In this document: positions 26,187-35,977 of the stretch, one piece after another
Numbering within the stretch: the first letter of the stretch is position 1
How the letters are laid out: each line of letters opens with the position of its first letter
Source: Metaphire vulgaris
Lineage: Eukaryota; Annelida; Clitellata; Crassiclitellata; Megascolecidae
Assembly (NCBI GenBank): GCA_018105865.1
Contig: CM030850.1
Span: 15,923,467-15,987,466 of the forward strand
Direction of reading: 5' to 3'
DNA length: 64,000 nucleotides
The notes under the pieces: generated by a model
Seen by the model: the letters and a program-made list of their open reading frames with translations, nothing else
What the model was told of the DNA's origin: nothing
Databases searched by the model: none
Program-made: the position numbers and the translations under genes

Positions 26187-28192
26187 GAGAGTCCAATGAT
26201 GTTACATTGTTACATGCACATATAACAAAATGTTGCTGCTGAAGTATATCAGACTCTCAAACAATATCTAAGCAGTGTTTTGAAGTTTCAAAACAATGGG
26301 CAAGGAAATGTATACAAAGCATATAAACTCACGAGATTTTACTTGCTTACTTAATATTACTGCAAACTTATGTAATAAGTCTTTTACACAAAGTGGCAAA
26401 ATCTAGCCACATGCTCTAGAAAAGACACTCTCAGCCCAAGTCACTTGAGTGCTGGGTTGGTTCTACGACAGTCTAAATGATGGCTAATTTTATTACCAAA
26501 AGAGGTGCTCTACATAAAAATGTCATTTTGCACTGTATTTCTAATGTTGTCCAATTGCAAACAGTTAAATATAGAAAACTAATGACATTATAACCCATAC
26601 ATCGTATTTTTTTAGCGGCTCCTCACGTCTCAGAAGAATTTCTAATAGTGGAATAACAAAGGCTAGAGTCTTTCCACTTCCCGTGACTGCCTCAGCCGCT
26701 ATGTCTTTTCGACTCATAAAAAGTGGAATGCAAGCGGACTGAAAATAAAAGAATAAAAGCGGACTGAAAATCACACCAATAAACCTCAACAGTTACAAAA
26801 CAGCATAGATCTTCAATTTCAATTTATGTAGTGCTTTGCCTAAATTACTCTAACCATCAGCCTAAAGTGAAAAATGAACAGCAAGTATCACAGCTACAAT
26901 TAAAGTTAAACAAATGTTTGTAATAATAAACTGAGTTTTAACATAACAAAAGACACAGAAAATTAAGCGATCTTATTGCCATGTAACCAGCCGACTTGAC
27001 TATTGCAATTCGCCATAAAAATGTATTACCAGATCTAATGGCAAAAGCTTCAAAGGATTCAAAACTCGACTGCTAGAATCATTACGAAAATCAATACACA
27101 CATGACATTAAGCCTGTTCAAAAGAACATGCATGGTCGCCTGCTGCACTGCACTCGGCAGGAGAGTATTTTTTATCGCTAGGCCAACAATCTGGAATTCT
27201 CTTCCTCTGCCTGTCAGATATTCCAAAGCACTGAATGCCTTCAGATCTAGACTAAAAACTAAAAACACATCTCTTCCAGCTGATTAGGGCTTTTCCTCCA
27301 TGTCCTTCTGTTACCCACTCTGACTGATCCCAGGAATTGATCATTTAGGGATGGATAAAGAGTACGGCAGAACAGGGATGAATGGCGAAATTGGAATACA
27401 AAACCTGCCTGAGGGCAGAATACTACGAAGAAAAGAGTAGGGAATGCCCAGATGTGTCTTTTCCACCGGATACAAGGTCTGGATATTTTGGGTAAATATT
27501 TGCCGGATCCAGAGCAAATATCATGAATATAAGCAGCATATGTGTAAAATGTAAAGTAAAAAGAACTCATTAGGCTAATCACAGGTGCTACAAGCATACA
27601 ATTTATTTAAAAGTCAAAAAATCACAATTATTGCAAGTGTGCAGCTTCAAAGATGGAAGTTAAAGAGAACCGTGGTAAGTTAAATTAAATAATTCATCAA
27701 AGGAATTAAAAATCAAAGCAAAATAAATATCAAAATCAGTGTGACAATGAAATTCGTATTCGGTAATTATTTGCTATAAGTATTCGGCAAAATCCGAATG
27801 GTGCCGAATACCACACTATCCGGCTGGAGGGAATGTTCCGAGCGGTTTCCGGTCATTCCATAAAGAAACACCATCCATTCACATCTTTGAGCATTAGAAA
27901 CGGTGTTACTATGAAGCATCATAGCCATCATCGTCGTCATCATCACCGTTGTCGTTGTCATCATTTTGGCGAATTAGTCAACGTATGCCTGGGTGTGTGA
28001 GTCGCATGTTGAAGGGCGATAACAGGTAAACAACTGAGATGAAACAGCTAATAGAGCGGTGTGGCCGTCGTTCACCTGGACCGGCGTGGGAGTCGTGAAT
28101 CCGAGATCGTCAACCGACTGAACGATCGCTCTGCTCAACGGAGGACTCAGTCCATCGAAACAACTCTGCTCAGAAGTCATTTTCATATACAT
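17927..28192 (-). CDS. DDX55: ATP-dependent RNA helicase DDX55 (Spb4 orthologue), 16 exons
   Basis: Sixteen minus-strand exons join in phase: 28192-28076, 26738-26601, 26098-25944, 25801-25708, 25490-25435, 24227-24035, 23922-23798, 23271-23185, 22972-22880, 22499-22385, 22104-22025, 21572-21484, 20058-19932, 19593-19515, 18857-18687, 17971-17927. This gives 1764 nt, 587 aa (human about 600). Motifs: Q motif ([10 protein letters not shown]), Walker A AVTGSGKT at 56-63, PTREL at 93-97, TPGR at 144-147, DEAD at 174-177, SAT at 205-207, then RGVDIPEV and HRCGRTAR in the helicase C domain. The C-terminus has the DDX55/Spb4 signature [14 protein letters not shown], a Lys/Arg-rich tail ([15 protein letters not shown]) and ISKEEFE before the stop. 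The family acts in the nucleolus on 60S pre-ribosomes. ATGs at 28192, 28186 and 28180 could each start translation. All catalytic residues are intact despite transposons in the introns. Confidence 0.95.
18293..18634. mobile_element. CAGTGGCGTA-family MITE in the last DDX55 intron
   Basis: It begins cagtggcgtagcaagg and ends ctctacgccactg, flanked by identical agtacagc 8-mers. The interior contains four to five tandem copies of a ~45-base unit (gcttgtcagagacttttttg…gagttgataac). Non-coding. Confidence 0.88.
18952..19024. repeat. (TA)n microsatellite in DDX55 intron 14
   Basis: A nearly pure TA run with one TG interruption, lying in the intron between exons 15 and 14. It has no coding relevance. 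Confidence 0.95.
20150..20467. mobile_element. CAGTGGCGTAGCG-family MITE nested in the 20125-21367 element
   Basis: It begins cagtggcgtagcgtgac and ends cacgttacgccactg, flanked by identical agtaaaag 8-mers. It contains two long poly(A) runs (20233-20258, 20285-20323) and a block of TTAGGG/CCCTAA-like repeats (about 20340-20392). A sister copy with the same organisation lies at 28985-29254. Confidence 0.9.
20726..20842. repeat. Perfect palindrome, 58-base arms with a 1-base centre
   Basis: Positions 20726-20783 and 20785-20842 are exact reverse complements with a single C at 20784 between them. The arms include gtacacgcatgactgacag. No ORF, microRNA-like loop or target duplication is apparent. 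It lies within the hAT element at 20125-21367. Confidence 0.95.
20857..21057. mobile_element. hAT-like MITE, family F (CAGAGCCG / CGGCTTTG ends)
   Basis: It runs from cagagccgcagttagag to ccctagctacggctttg, which are imperfect inverted copies. Flanks tgcaatca and tgaaacca agree at 6 of 8 positions. The gcgcccggggcaagg interior is shared with the fragment at 1-58. Confidence 0.55.
24617..24688. repeat. (GA)n microsatellite in DDX55 intron 5
   Basis: About 35 GA units. The overlapping Arg-Glu or Ser-Leu repeat frames are artefacts of this tract. Confidence 0.95.
26151..26188. repeat. (CAGA)n microsatellite in DDX55 intron 2
   Basis: About eight units of the tetranucleotide followed by GAGAG. 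Lies between exons 2 and 3. Confidence 0.9.
26985..27290 (+). mobile_element. LINE reverse transcriptase C-terminal fragment in DDX55 intron 1
   Basis: On the + strand, antisense to DDX55, the region reads [14 protein letters not shown], then [15 protein letters not shown]. This is the classic end of CR1/Jockey-like reverse transcriptases. Upstream frames are broken. Only the 3' end is present. Confidence 0.65.
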
Positions 28193-28869
28193 TCATGCTC
28201 AGATTTCAATGATGCTCACTAAACTGCTAAACATAGACTGTATGTATCAATTATAATATTTAGTTCTATGCGGCGAAACAGATGCAAATGAGATGAAACA
28301 ATGGATGAAACTATAAAGAAAGGTGGGGAAATATGTGCTGTACACGTATTGCAAATTTGATAGAAATATATTTAGAAATTTTAAGAAATCATAGTTTTTT
28401 CTACTGGTTCTTCTCTGAGACACCTTGTATGTATTTTTCTCACTATGTGTGAAAGGTAAAGCATTTTAGCTATTGTAACTAAGTCTGCTATGCAATTCTC
28501 TTATGACCAAAGTCCTCCAGACTGAATGTCTTACTATCAGGCCTAGACTTACCATCAGTAATGTTGCACGAATGGAAAATCAGCTAAACATTATGTTCAA
28601 ATAAAAATAATGTAATATTTATGCTATAAATCTAAAATATAAAAGAACCATGGTGCTACCTTTCGCAATGCTAGGCCACTAGCTTATGACGCAGATGAAT
28701 TTTGGCCATCTAGCGAATGAAACTGAAAAGGCAGCGACTGTCGACAAATATTTCACATCCAAAGGGAATTCAACGAATAAACAGCAGCGTATTTACCTTT
28801 AATTGGGGTCGTCCTTGATTATTTAGGGAGGACCATCGACTCTTGGATAATTGGGTAGGTCTATAGATT

Positions 28870-29905
28870 AAATTTATACCGATTGAATCATTTATTAGTA
28901 TAGCTTTTATTGATAAATATTCTGTAATGCATGTTGGGAAATCTAATAAGGGTAATGAAAATTCTTTAGGGGGAAGGTTCTAGACAGTGGCGTAGCGTGA
29001 CTTTTGGGGGCCCGGGGGCATCTTTGCCATGGGGGCCCCAGAGTTTCGGGCTGACGAGCAAAAAAAACGTCATCGCCTTCTTTTTCATCCTGACGAGCAA
29101 AAAAAGGTCGTCAGCACGTTCATTTCTAGGGTTAGGGTTAAGAAGTTAGGGTTAACCCTAACCTAACCCTAGCTTAGACCCCTCTTCGGGGCCCCCCTCC
29201 CGCCCGGGGCCGGGGGGCTGTCAACAAAGTGCCCCCCCCCACGTTACGCCACTGGTTCTAGACACAACAGAAAAAGAAAAGACTTGGGGTAATCATCCAT
29301 AGAAGTATGAATCCATCTCACCAATGCATGGAGGCAGCAAAAAAGGGAAACCAAATGTTGGGTATGATGAAAAGGACAATAGTGAGTCGAGACAAAGAAA
29401 TATAGTCTTAAAACTTTATAAGTCATTAGTAACAGAAGTTATTGGTTGTGTTTTAACATTTTTTGATGCTGTGCTTGTCACGAAATAAAGATTATTATTA
29501 TTATTAGTAAGGCCTCATCTAGAATACGGTGTTCAGGCTTGGAATCCATTCTTTAAAAAATATATATAGAGCTTTTATAAAAGTGCAACGAAGATGGTCA
29601 AAGGATGCCATAATTTAAGCTACGAAAATAGACTTCAATATTGTTGACTGACAACATTAGAAAGGAGAAGAGAGAGAGGGGATTTGATAGAAACATACAA
29701 AATAATGACTGGGAAAGTAGATGTGCCATACGATCGATTCTTTACATTGGCACACTATAGCAGCACAAGAGGCCACAAATGCAAATTGTTTAAGCAGAGG
29801 GTGGGTTCAAGAAAGGAAAAAAATTGAGTGCAATTAAGGGCTGTGGACAAATGGAACAGTTTGGACGAGGTGGGTGTACTAACGGACGGTCGCTAGTATG
29901 TTAAT
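28870..29905 (+). mobile_element. Decayed CR1-like LINE, interrupted by a MITE
   Basis: Translation pieces in order: DKYSVMHVGK, KRLGVIIHRSMNPSHQC, NQMLGMMKRTIVSRDK, RPHLEYGVQAWNPF, TLERRRERGDLIETYKIMTG, then TRGHKCKLFKQRVGSRK. This is the palm-to-C-terminus order of a CR1/L2-like reverse transcriptase. A MITE (28985-29254) and a ~70-base (ATT)n-tailed insert (about 29448-29512) interrupt it. Several stops make it inactive. Confidence 0.75.
28985..29254. mobile_element. CAGTGGCGTAGCG-family MITE with telomere-like internal repeats
   Basis: It begins cagtggcgtagcgtgac and ends cacgttacgccactg, flanked by identical gttctaga 8-mers. The interior has two ctgacgagcaaaaaa motifs and a cluster of TTAGGG/CCCTAA-like units (about 29130-29180). 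It splits a LINE at 28870-29905, so it is younger than the LINE. Confidence 0.92.
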
Positions 29906-30246
29906 ATGTAGTCTTGAGTTTTAATAATTTAATGTAACTTTAATCAAACATCGAACGACTGCAAAATCAGTGTCATGTCTTTGACTGTCTTCAGATACTG
30001 TCTTAACTATTCGGATGCCTAGTTATCTGTCAGCTACGGCTGCTGGCAGATGGTTACATCGGTAGCGCCCTCAAGTGGTGGCGGTTCGACCGCTGGTCAG
30101 CCCTAACGGCTGGCCGACTCCTGAAGTCGGTCATTAAACCAGTTGAAACAGTAAACGGATTCAGGCTATCTCGATTAGGTTATCGAATGCAGATGGTTAC
30201 ATCAGTGGTTTTCACACGGGCTTATTATTCCTAAACCATAAAAGCA

Positions 30247-30248
<2 letters not shown>
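29906..30248. other. No gene recognised
   Basis: Short direct repeats of gcagatggttacatc (about 30043 and 30188) bracket a segment of roughly 145 bases. I see no ORF or element ends that would identify it. Confidence 0.35.

Positions 30249-30330
<82 letters not shown>
30249..30330. repeat. (ATT)n microsatellite
   Basis: About 27 pure ATT units. The poly-Ile frame on the reverse strand is an artefact. Confidence 0.95.
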
Positions 30331-30439
30331 GCTTTGTGTAAATTCGAGAACTTTAGTTGGTTTGAGAATTAAATGTTTAGCAAAGTGCAACAAAACAAAA
30401 TTCTAGTGTTCCAGATCTATTTGCATAAGACAGAGTAAG

Positions 30440-30580
30440 AGATTTTAGTAGAAACCAGTGAGACCGCGGGCTTTAAGGAGAAGAGACCAACAGAAGTAGG
30501 AGCGTCTTTGGTCTGAACTGGAAAACAGAAGAGATTGGTCCTCTGGGTCATCATTTGCGCTCAGACAACAGACTTCTCAA
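30440..30580 (+). other. Exon-like segment related to 34195-34300
   Basis: One frame reads ERLWSELENRRDWSSGSS, then FALRQQTSQ, up to a donor-like gtaagg at 30580; an in-frame TAG lies just before it. The nucleotide stretch gctttaaggag…tctttggtctgaactggaaaac is paralogous to 34220-34285. It could be an old exon duplication or a repeat fragment. No family is recognised. Confidence 0.25.
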
Positions 30581-31221
30581 AGTAAGGACTGCCTGTCAGC
30601 CATGCTCGAGTCCACGAACTTGGGTTCAGGGGCGCCCATCCCCTCTGACTGCTGGAAGCAGCATCCCCCTTTCCCGCCCTCTCTCCCCTCCTCATCCCCA
30701 CCTCTAAACTGGGGTATAACCCGGAAAATTTTTGAACAATAGATGCCTGTAGGTGAGTTTCCGTGCATTTTGGACATAAAAGCACACACTTCGGTGCACC
30801 AGGGTAAGAGGTTTCATGCCAATAACTTCTACTTCTTCATTTCTGGAAAATTGCAACAGTCACAGAGCACTACTGAATGTACAGTGGTGTGAAAAAGTCT
30901 TGCATAGGCTACACGATTTCGCTATTTTTGACATAAGTCTGATATAAATTGTATGAATGCCTGACAATTAATAAGGTACTTGTACTTGAACTGAGTATAT
31001 GAAGTTAACGAAGTTCCACTGCAGTAATTGCACAGGCATTTATCAAATTAATATGCTACTCTAACGTGATGCCAAAACTCGGGGGATTTCCTCCCTCTGA
31101 TTTTTCAGGAAGCATTTGCTTTCTTCCCTCATCTGTGGGCGCCTCTGCTGGGGTCGATTGAATTCTTAACACCATACAGGCCGAGCAGCCAGGATCCGAG
31201 AATTAGGAGGGCTAAGGAGGC

Positions 31222-31824
31222 CAGTGGCGTAGCGTGCACTTTTGCCGCCCATGGCCCCTGACAAATCCGCCGCCACAATTTCACTCTCATTACACCTGAC
31301 AAGCAAATAAAAAGGTCGTCGTAGCTAAATTTGCCGCCCCTTCTAAACTATTTGTCGGCTTCGCCAAAACTACCCGACAAGCAAAAAAGGTCGCTTCCAA
31401 AATTTGCCGCCCCCGTCATGTGTGCCGCCCATGGCTAAAGCCATAGTCAGTGTTTATTCTATGCCCTCTTTGGGGGATTTCATCCCCAAAGTTTGAAAAT
31501 CCCCCCAAAACAAAAAATTTTATATGTTGCATTGGGGATGGAAATTTCCCCCCAAAAGTGTGACGAGAGGGTTTTTTATTTTGGAGAGGGGAAAAAGAGA
31601 AGGATATGACCATATAGAAGAGTATTTGAAAGAAAAGGAAGGATGTAATGACCTTTTTTGCTCGTCACAACATTCGAGGAAAAAATTATATCAGGATGAC
31701 CTTTTTTTGCTCGTCAAGGTTTTTGGGCAGACAAACCTTCCCCCCAAACATTTCAAACCCCCCCTCAATGTCAAGTGGCTAGAATAAACACTGGCCATAG
31801 TAGCCATTGGACGCTACGCCTCTG
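31222..31824. mobile_element. CAGTGGCGTAGCG-family MITE, host of a second MITE
   Basis: It begins cagtggcgtagcgtgcac and ends gacgctacgcctctg, flanked by identical aaggaggc 8-mers. The interior has gccgccc blocks and gacaagcaaaaaaggtcg motifs. Its right half is split by the element at 31448-31793. Confidence 0.88.
31448..31793. mobile_element. CAGTGTTTATTCTA-family MITE nested in 31222-31824
   Basis: It begins cagtgtttattctatgcc and ends ggctagaataaacactg, flanked by identical gccatagt 8-mers. A related copy spans 37931-39272. G/C runs such as tttggggg and ctccccc are typical of the interior. Confidence 0.9.
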
Positions 31825-32225
31825 AAGGAGGCACCGTCACTTGTGAGCTTAGATCGAGGAGAACGCCCCAAGAAATATTTTTCATCATAAACAATATTCG
31901 ACTAGGAAGAGAGTTTCTACGTTGAATACTATTTCACCTTAATGAGTCTTTAACTGCAGAACCACGGTCTATTACACTCCCTCCCTCCGACCCCTTCTCG
32001 GGCGCAAAGCGCGACCAACGAAGTGTACCAGTTAAGAATTTACATCTGGGGTGGGAGAGTGCGGAGGAGTTGTGCACCTATCGCTCACTAATTAGTATCA
32101 AGTGCGTCACACCTGCTTTGTACTATGACCTACTAGATGGTCAGCAAACCAGCGGCTCGACTGTAGGCGTTTGTGCAGGCACTGCAGGGACGTCATTGGG
32201 GGGGGGGGGGAGGGGAGGGTCGTGG

Positions 32226-32345
32226 AGAAATAATAATAATAATAATCTTTATTCGTGACAAGCACAGCATCAAAAATATAGTACACAAACAAGGAAAAAC
32301 AAAAAATCAACTGAACAAAAACCAAATAAAATCAAACTAATAATA
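32226..32345 (-). mobile_element. (ATT)n-tailed retroposon 3' end
   Basis: On the minus strand it ends gatgctgtgcttgtcacga, then ataaagattattattatt. The same tail lies on the + strand at about 29448-29512. It looks like the 3' end of a short retroposon family with an AATAAA-(ATT)n tail. Confidence 0.5.
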
Positions 32346-32506
32346 AACTAATAAAATAAACTAAGCGTGTATAATGTATAATGTATAAAATAAATGTTAA
32401 ATGTGAAAAAATCGCCAAAAATTTGCCAAAAAGTGTAAACATGTACAAATTTGCCAAAGTTATCTCGCCAAAAATTTGCCTAAAAATTATCTCGCCCCTC
32501 AAGAAA

Positions 32507-32688
32507 AGTGTGAAATGACGCTGCTGCGTTTGTTCTGCATAAATGTCGAATTGCGAGAGATTTTGCGTCGAAGACTGTGCGTGTAAATCAAGCGAAAGAG
32601 ATTCGATGGATGTTAACTGTTGCTGCTGGTCTTTGCATTGGCATTATTGGCAATTTGGGGGCAATTCTTTCTAAGGAATTTGAGTTAG
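32507..32688 (+). other. Exon-like segment encoding a hydrophobic helix
   Basis: An open + frame reads …KCRIARDFASKTVRVNQAKE, then WMLTVAAGLCIGIIGNLGAI, i.e. basic residues followed by about 20 hydrophobic ones, as expected of a transmembrane or signal-anchor segment. A donor-like gtaatg follows at 32689. The gene is not recognised and an upstream acceptor is not certain. Confidence 0.3.
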
Positions 32689-32712
32689 TAATGGTGCTCT
32701 GCTGGTTCCAGT

Positions 32713-32874
32713 CATTAGCGTCGCCACGGGGGGGGCAAATGGGGGCAAAGGAATTTGAGTAGATTCGCAAATCCGGTAAGTTTTTTTTTGGTGAAGGGGG
32801 TAGGGGTGGGTAAGGAATCTGACACTCCAGACCCCTTTTGCCCCCCCAACCAAAAATTCCTGGCGACGCCACTG
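32713..32874. mobile_element. Short CAGTGGCGTCGCCA-type MITE
   Basis: The left end cattagcgtcgccacgg (two substitutions from the consensus) and the right end tggcgacgccactg are inverted copies, flanked by identical gttccagt 8-mers. Confidence 0.8.
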
Positions 32875-33059
32875 GTTCCAGTCCACGATTCCCTGTTTCG
32901 TTGGGACTTGTTCTTGTTCATTGTAGGCTGTGAATAACCTTGAAAATGGTTGGGTTTCTCGGGTAAATGCTCATGTGTTGTTATCTTATTATTTGAGATT
33001 TTTTTACCCCTACATGTAGACCTGCTTCATTTTCATTTATGTGCTTTTTTTCTTGACAG

Positions 33060-33107
33060 TTGGGACTTCTCTCAGGGAAACAGGGTGACTCAGGAACTAC
33101 TGAAAAG
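33060..33107 (+). other. Possible 48-base exon, collagen-like but weak
   Basis: An acceptor (tttcttgacag) and a donor-like gtcatt bracket 16 in-phase codons reading LGLLSGKQGDSGTTEK. The G-x-x-G spacing resembles a degenerate collagen segment, comparable to the exons at 44-45.6 kb. A link between them is speculation. Confidence 0.2.
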
Positions 33108-33300
33108 GTCATTACTGAAAATTCTCACTTTAAATATTTGTGTAAACCCCACATTTAATCGAAAGATTACCCATAGGACGATCTTATTTTATTTCTATTT
33201 GGATGTTTGACGCTTTATGCTCTGGCATCAGTTAGGACTCATCCCAGATGAGCATTGAAGCATAATATTTAGTCTAAGATCCTTCCATTCTAGCTTTCAG

Positions 33301-33352
33301 CAGAAGAAGATTCAGAGTTCCGAGCATCGGACGCGGATCCATCTGCATGCTG
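33301..33352 (+). other. Possible terminal exon with acidic reading frame
   Basis: After a good acceptor (ctagctttcag) one frame reads EEDSEFRASDADPSAC and then TGA. A variant polyadenylation signal attaaa lies about 100 bases downstream (33452). No homology is recognised. Confidence 0.2.
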
Positions 33353-33616
33353 AGCGTTCGTTGAACAGTTCGCTTTGTGTAAATATTAGCTCTCTGTAGC
33401 AGCCTGTCCTTTGCTGAAACGTATGGCTGCCAGCGCAATGCTCTTTGCCTATTAAAGCGTCCTGTACTAGATTAATAGTATTGATGCGTACGTATGACTT
33501 GCAAATGCATCATCTCTTCTACCAGTCGTAGTTTCTATAAAGACGCTCAAAGTTTAAGACAGAAACTGAGAAGTATCGAAATGGAGGAACTTAAGTGAAG
33601 GTGTTTGATGTCTCAG

Positions 33617-33746
33617 GAGAAGACGGCTTCTGAGGCAGAGATGGATGGGATGCAAAATCAGCAGAAGTCTTGGTCCCCATACGGAAATGGAAACGTAGCA
33701 TCTGCATATCGCAACGGATACGCCACCTACTCGGTACAGAGCTCTC

Positions 33747-33829
<83 letters not shown>

Positions 33830-34079
33830 CATCTATTCTATGGGATCAGTGTATTAACTGATGATGAAAGCGATCGATGATGTATTCTTAGAGAATCAGT
33901 TTTACATTAATACAGAAATATTTCAATCGATGAATCTCTAAAACCATCCTGAAAACTTAACATTAAACCAACCAATTGTCAGCTTCGTTTTCTATAAATG
34001 CATCACTCTTAGGAGTCAGTCTCTGAGGACGACGACAGAGGCAGTCGTGCTCGTTCAAGAGAAGCATCTCGAGGTCTTG
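33617..34079 (+). CDS. Two phase-compatible putative exons of an unidentified gene
   Basis: Exon a, 33617-33733 (117 nt), has a tctcag acceptor and a TCG|gtacag donor; it reads EKTASEAEMDGMQNQQKSWS, then PYGNG…AYRNGYATYS. Exon b, 34013-34079 (67 nt), has a ctcttag acceptor and a CTTG|gtaggc donor; it reads ESVSEDDDRGSRARSREASR then GL. Phase is continuous across the intron, which holds a (CT)n tract. Composition is Ser/Arg/Glu-rich and probably disordered. Downstream, at about 34085-34230, another frame reads LIELELQLSEAAKKRSED, coiled-coil-like. The family is not recognised. Confidence 0.35.
33749..33826. repeat. (CT)n microsatellite
   Basis: About 38 CT units in the putative intron after 33733. 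It generates spurious Ser-Leu and Arg-Glu frames. Confidence 0.95.
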
Positions 34080-34383
34080 GTAGGCTCTGATCGAGTTAGA
34101 ACTGCAGCTGAGTGAAGCAGCGAAGAAAAGGTCAGAGGACTCAAAGGAAACAAAAGTCTATTTGATGAACAAAAGCTCAGATCCGAGGCAGAGATTTTAC
34201 CAAGAGTGGAAAACAGAAACCGGCTTTAGGAGTTTAGAGAAAGAGGCAACCGAAGTATAGACGAATCTTTAGTCTGAATTGGAAAACACACAACAGACTG
34301 CATGACAGACGGTGGAATTCCGCCAATGCTGTCAACAGCATTCAGTGTCAAAATCATTGATGAATAATAATAATGACCACCAG

Positions 34384-34586
34384 CAGTGGCGTAACGTGGG
34401 GGGGGGCGAGGCGGGGGCACTTTGCAGAAAGTCCTCCGGACCCCGGGAGAGGGGGCCCCCGAAGAGTGTTTTTTGCTCGTCAGCACTACAGCTGCATATG
34501 GGGAGAGCTTTTTCTGCTCGTCAGCCGCTGGGGGCCCCATATCAAGGATGTCCCCCCGGACCCCCAAAAATCACGCTACGCCACTG
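34384..34586. mobile_element. CAGTGGCGTAACG-family MITE
   Basis: It begins cagtggcgtaacgtggg and ends cacgctacgccactg, flanked by accaccag and gccaccag (7 of 8). The interior contains two ttttgctcgtcag-type motifs in the orientation opposite to the 28985 copy. Confidence 0.85.
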
Positions 34587-34937
34587 GCCACCAGACTGAC
34601 AGACACTCTATTTACCCGCAGTATACACGATTGCTAATCCTTTACTCAAATATTTCCGTAAATTAACTGCCGGTCTACTATTAAATGGCGCACTTAGTTC
34701 TATACTAGGCCCCTACCAGTGTTGCATACAGGCCGGATAGGGGAAAATTCTCCCCAAAAAAAAATCATAGAATTCCCCCCCCCCAAAATTCTATAACTTA
34801 AGAATCAAAATTTCTTGTTAATTTCTTGTTAAATAGCAGATATAGAAGTTGAACTGTGAAAAATAGAAACCGGTTTCACATGGATGAACCATAGTATTCA
34901 GGTATTTTAGTAGATTAGTAGATGTGACATTATAAGG

Positions 34938-34939
<2 letters not shown>

Positions 34940-34999
<60 letters not shown>
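34940..34999. repeat. (TA)n microsatellite
   Basis: Thirty TA units directly upstream of LINE debris. Confidence 0.95.
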
Positions 35000-35001
<2 letters not shown>

Positions 35002-35014
35002 GAGACAAAGTTTC

Positions 35015-35400
35015 CATCAGAGTAGGTCAGAAGGTAATGGAACAAGTGGAAAAGTTTACATATCTTGGCACGATTATATCAGAAGACTGCTCCCTAGAGG
35101 AAGAAATAAAGGCCAGATTGACAAAAGGGTTGCCATCAGAAAAATGAAGAACATTTGGAAAGACAATAATATCAGCATGAGAACAAAGAAGAGGATAATC
35201 GAGAGTGTCGCATGGAGTACAGCATCATATGGATGTGAAAGTTGGACTCTGAAGAGAAAAATACAGAGAAGAATAGAAGCTTTTGAAATGTACTCATTAC
35301 ATACCATGCAGAGCATAAGCTGGAGAGATAGGAAAACCAATTAAGAGGTTTTGAAAATGTCAGGCACGGAAAGATGTTGCCGGAAAGGTCGGAGGTTGGG
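35015..35400 (+). mobile_element. Decayed LINE reverse transcriptase fragment
   Basis: Pieces in shifting frames read QVEKFTYLGTIISEDCSLEE, then SVAWSTASYGCESWTLKRK, matching the palm-end and C-terminal region also seen in the RT at 42731-43512 (VTYFKYLGSIITSDGR, LLYGSETWN). At least two frameshifts. Confidence 0.7.
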
Positions 35401-35855
35401 CCGATGCCTGTATCAATGCGACTGAATGTATGTCTACACCTCACTGCATGTTTGTGTGTGTCTGGTCTTCTGGAAAGGCCTATTTAATTTCTGCCCTCAA
35501 CAGTTTACGGAAGGTTCTGCACCAGTCTCCAAAATGCCACAAGCCCACATCAAATTCGTTTCTGTTTAGCAAATCATGCAAGATACAACACTTGAACTAA
35601 TCCTAAGTCTTACGGTAATTGTAATTTTATCACAAACTGCGCAAAGACTGTACTGTACAGTACATGCACGTTCATTAGGCCTATATGTAGTATTTTGCGT
35701 CTTAATCTTCATCTACTATTTTGTTAAGATAGTAATTTAAAACCGTACAGTTAAGGTTAAAGCAGGCATTTCTGTGTGTAATTCGATGACAATTTCTCAC
35801 TCCCCCGAACTGTCCGTAATCCCCCATGGCAGAGGAGAGTATGCAACACTGGCAA

Positions 35856-35977
<122 letters not shown>

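Larger units (their letters stand above)
34717..35851. mobile_element. Possible composite hAT-like element (CAGTGTTGCATAC ends)
   Basis: The left end cagtgttgcatac and the right end gtatgcaacactg are perfect 13-base inverted repeats 1.1 kb apart. C-rich runs lie just inside both ends. The flanks (gcccctac, gcaacact) do not match, so either the target duplication is lost or these are ends of two elements. LINE debris and a (TA)n tract lie between. Confidence 0.5.
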
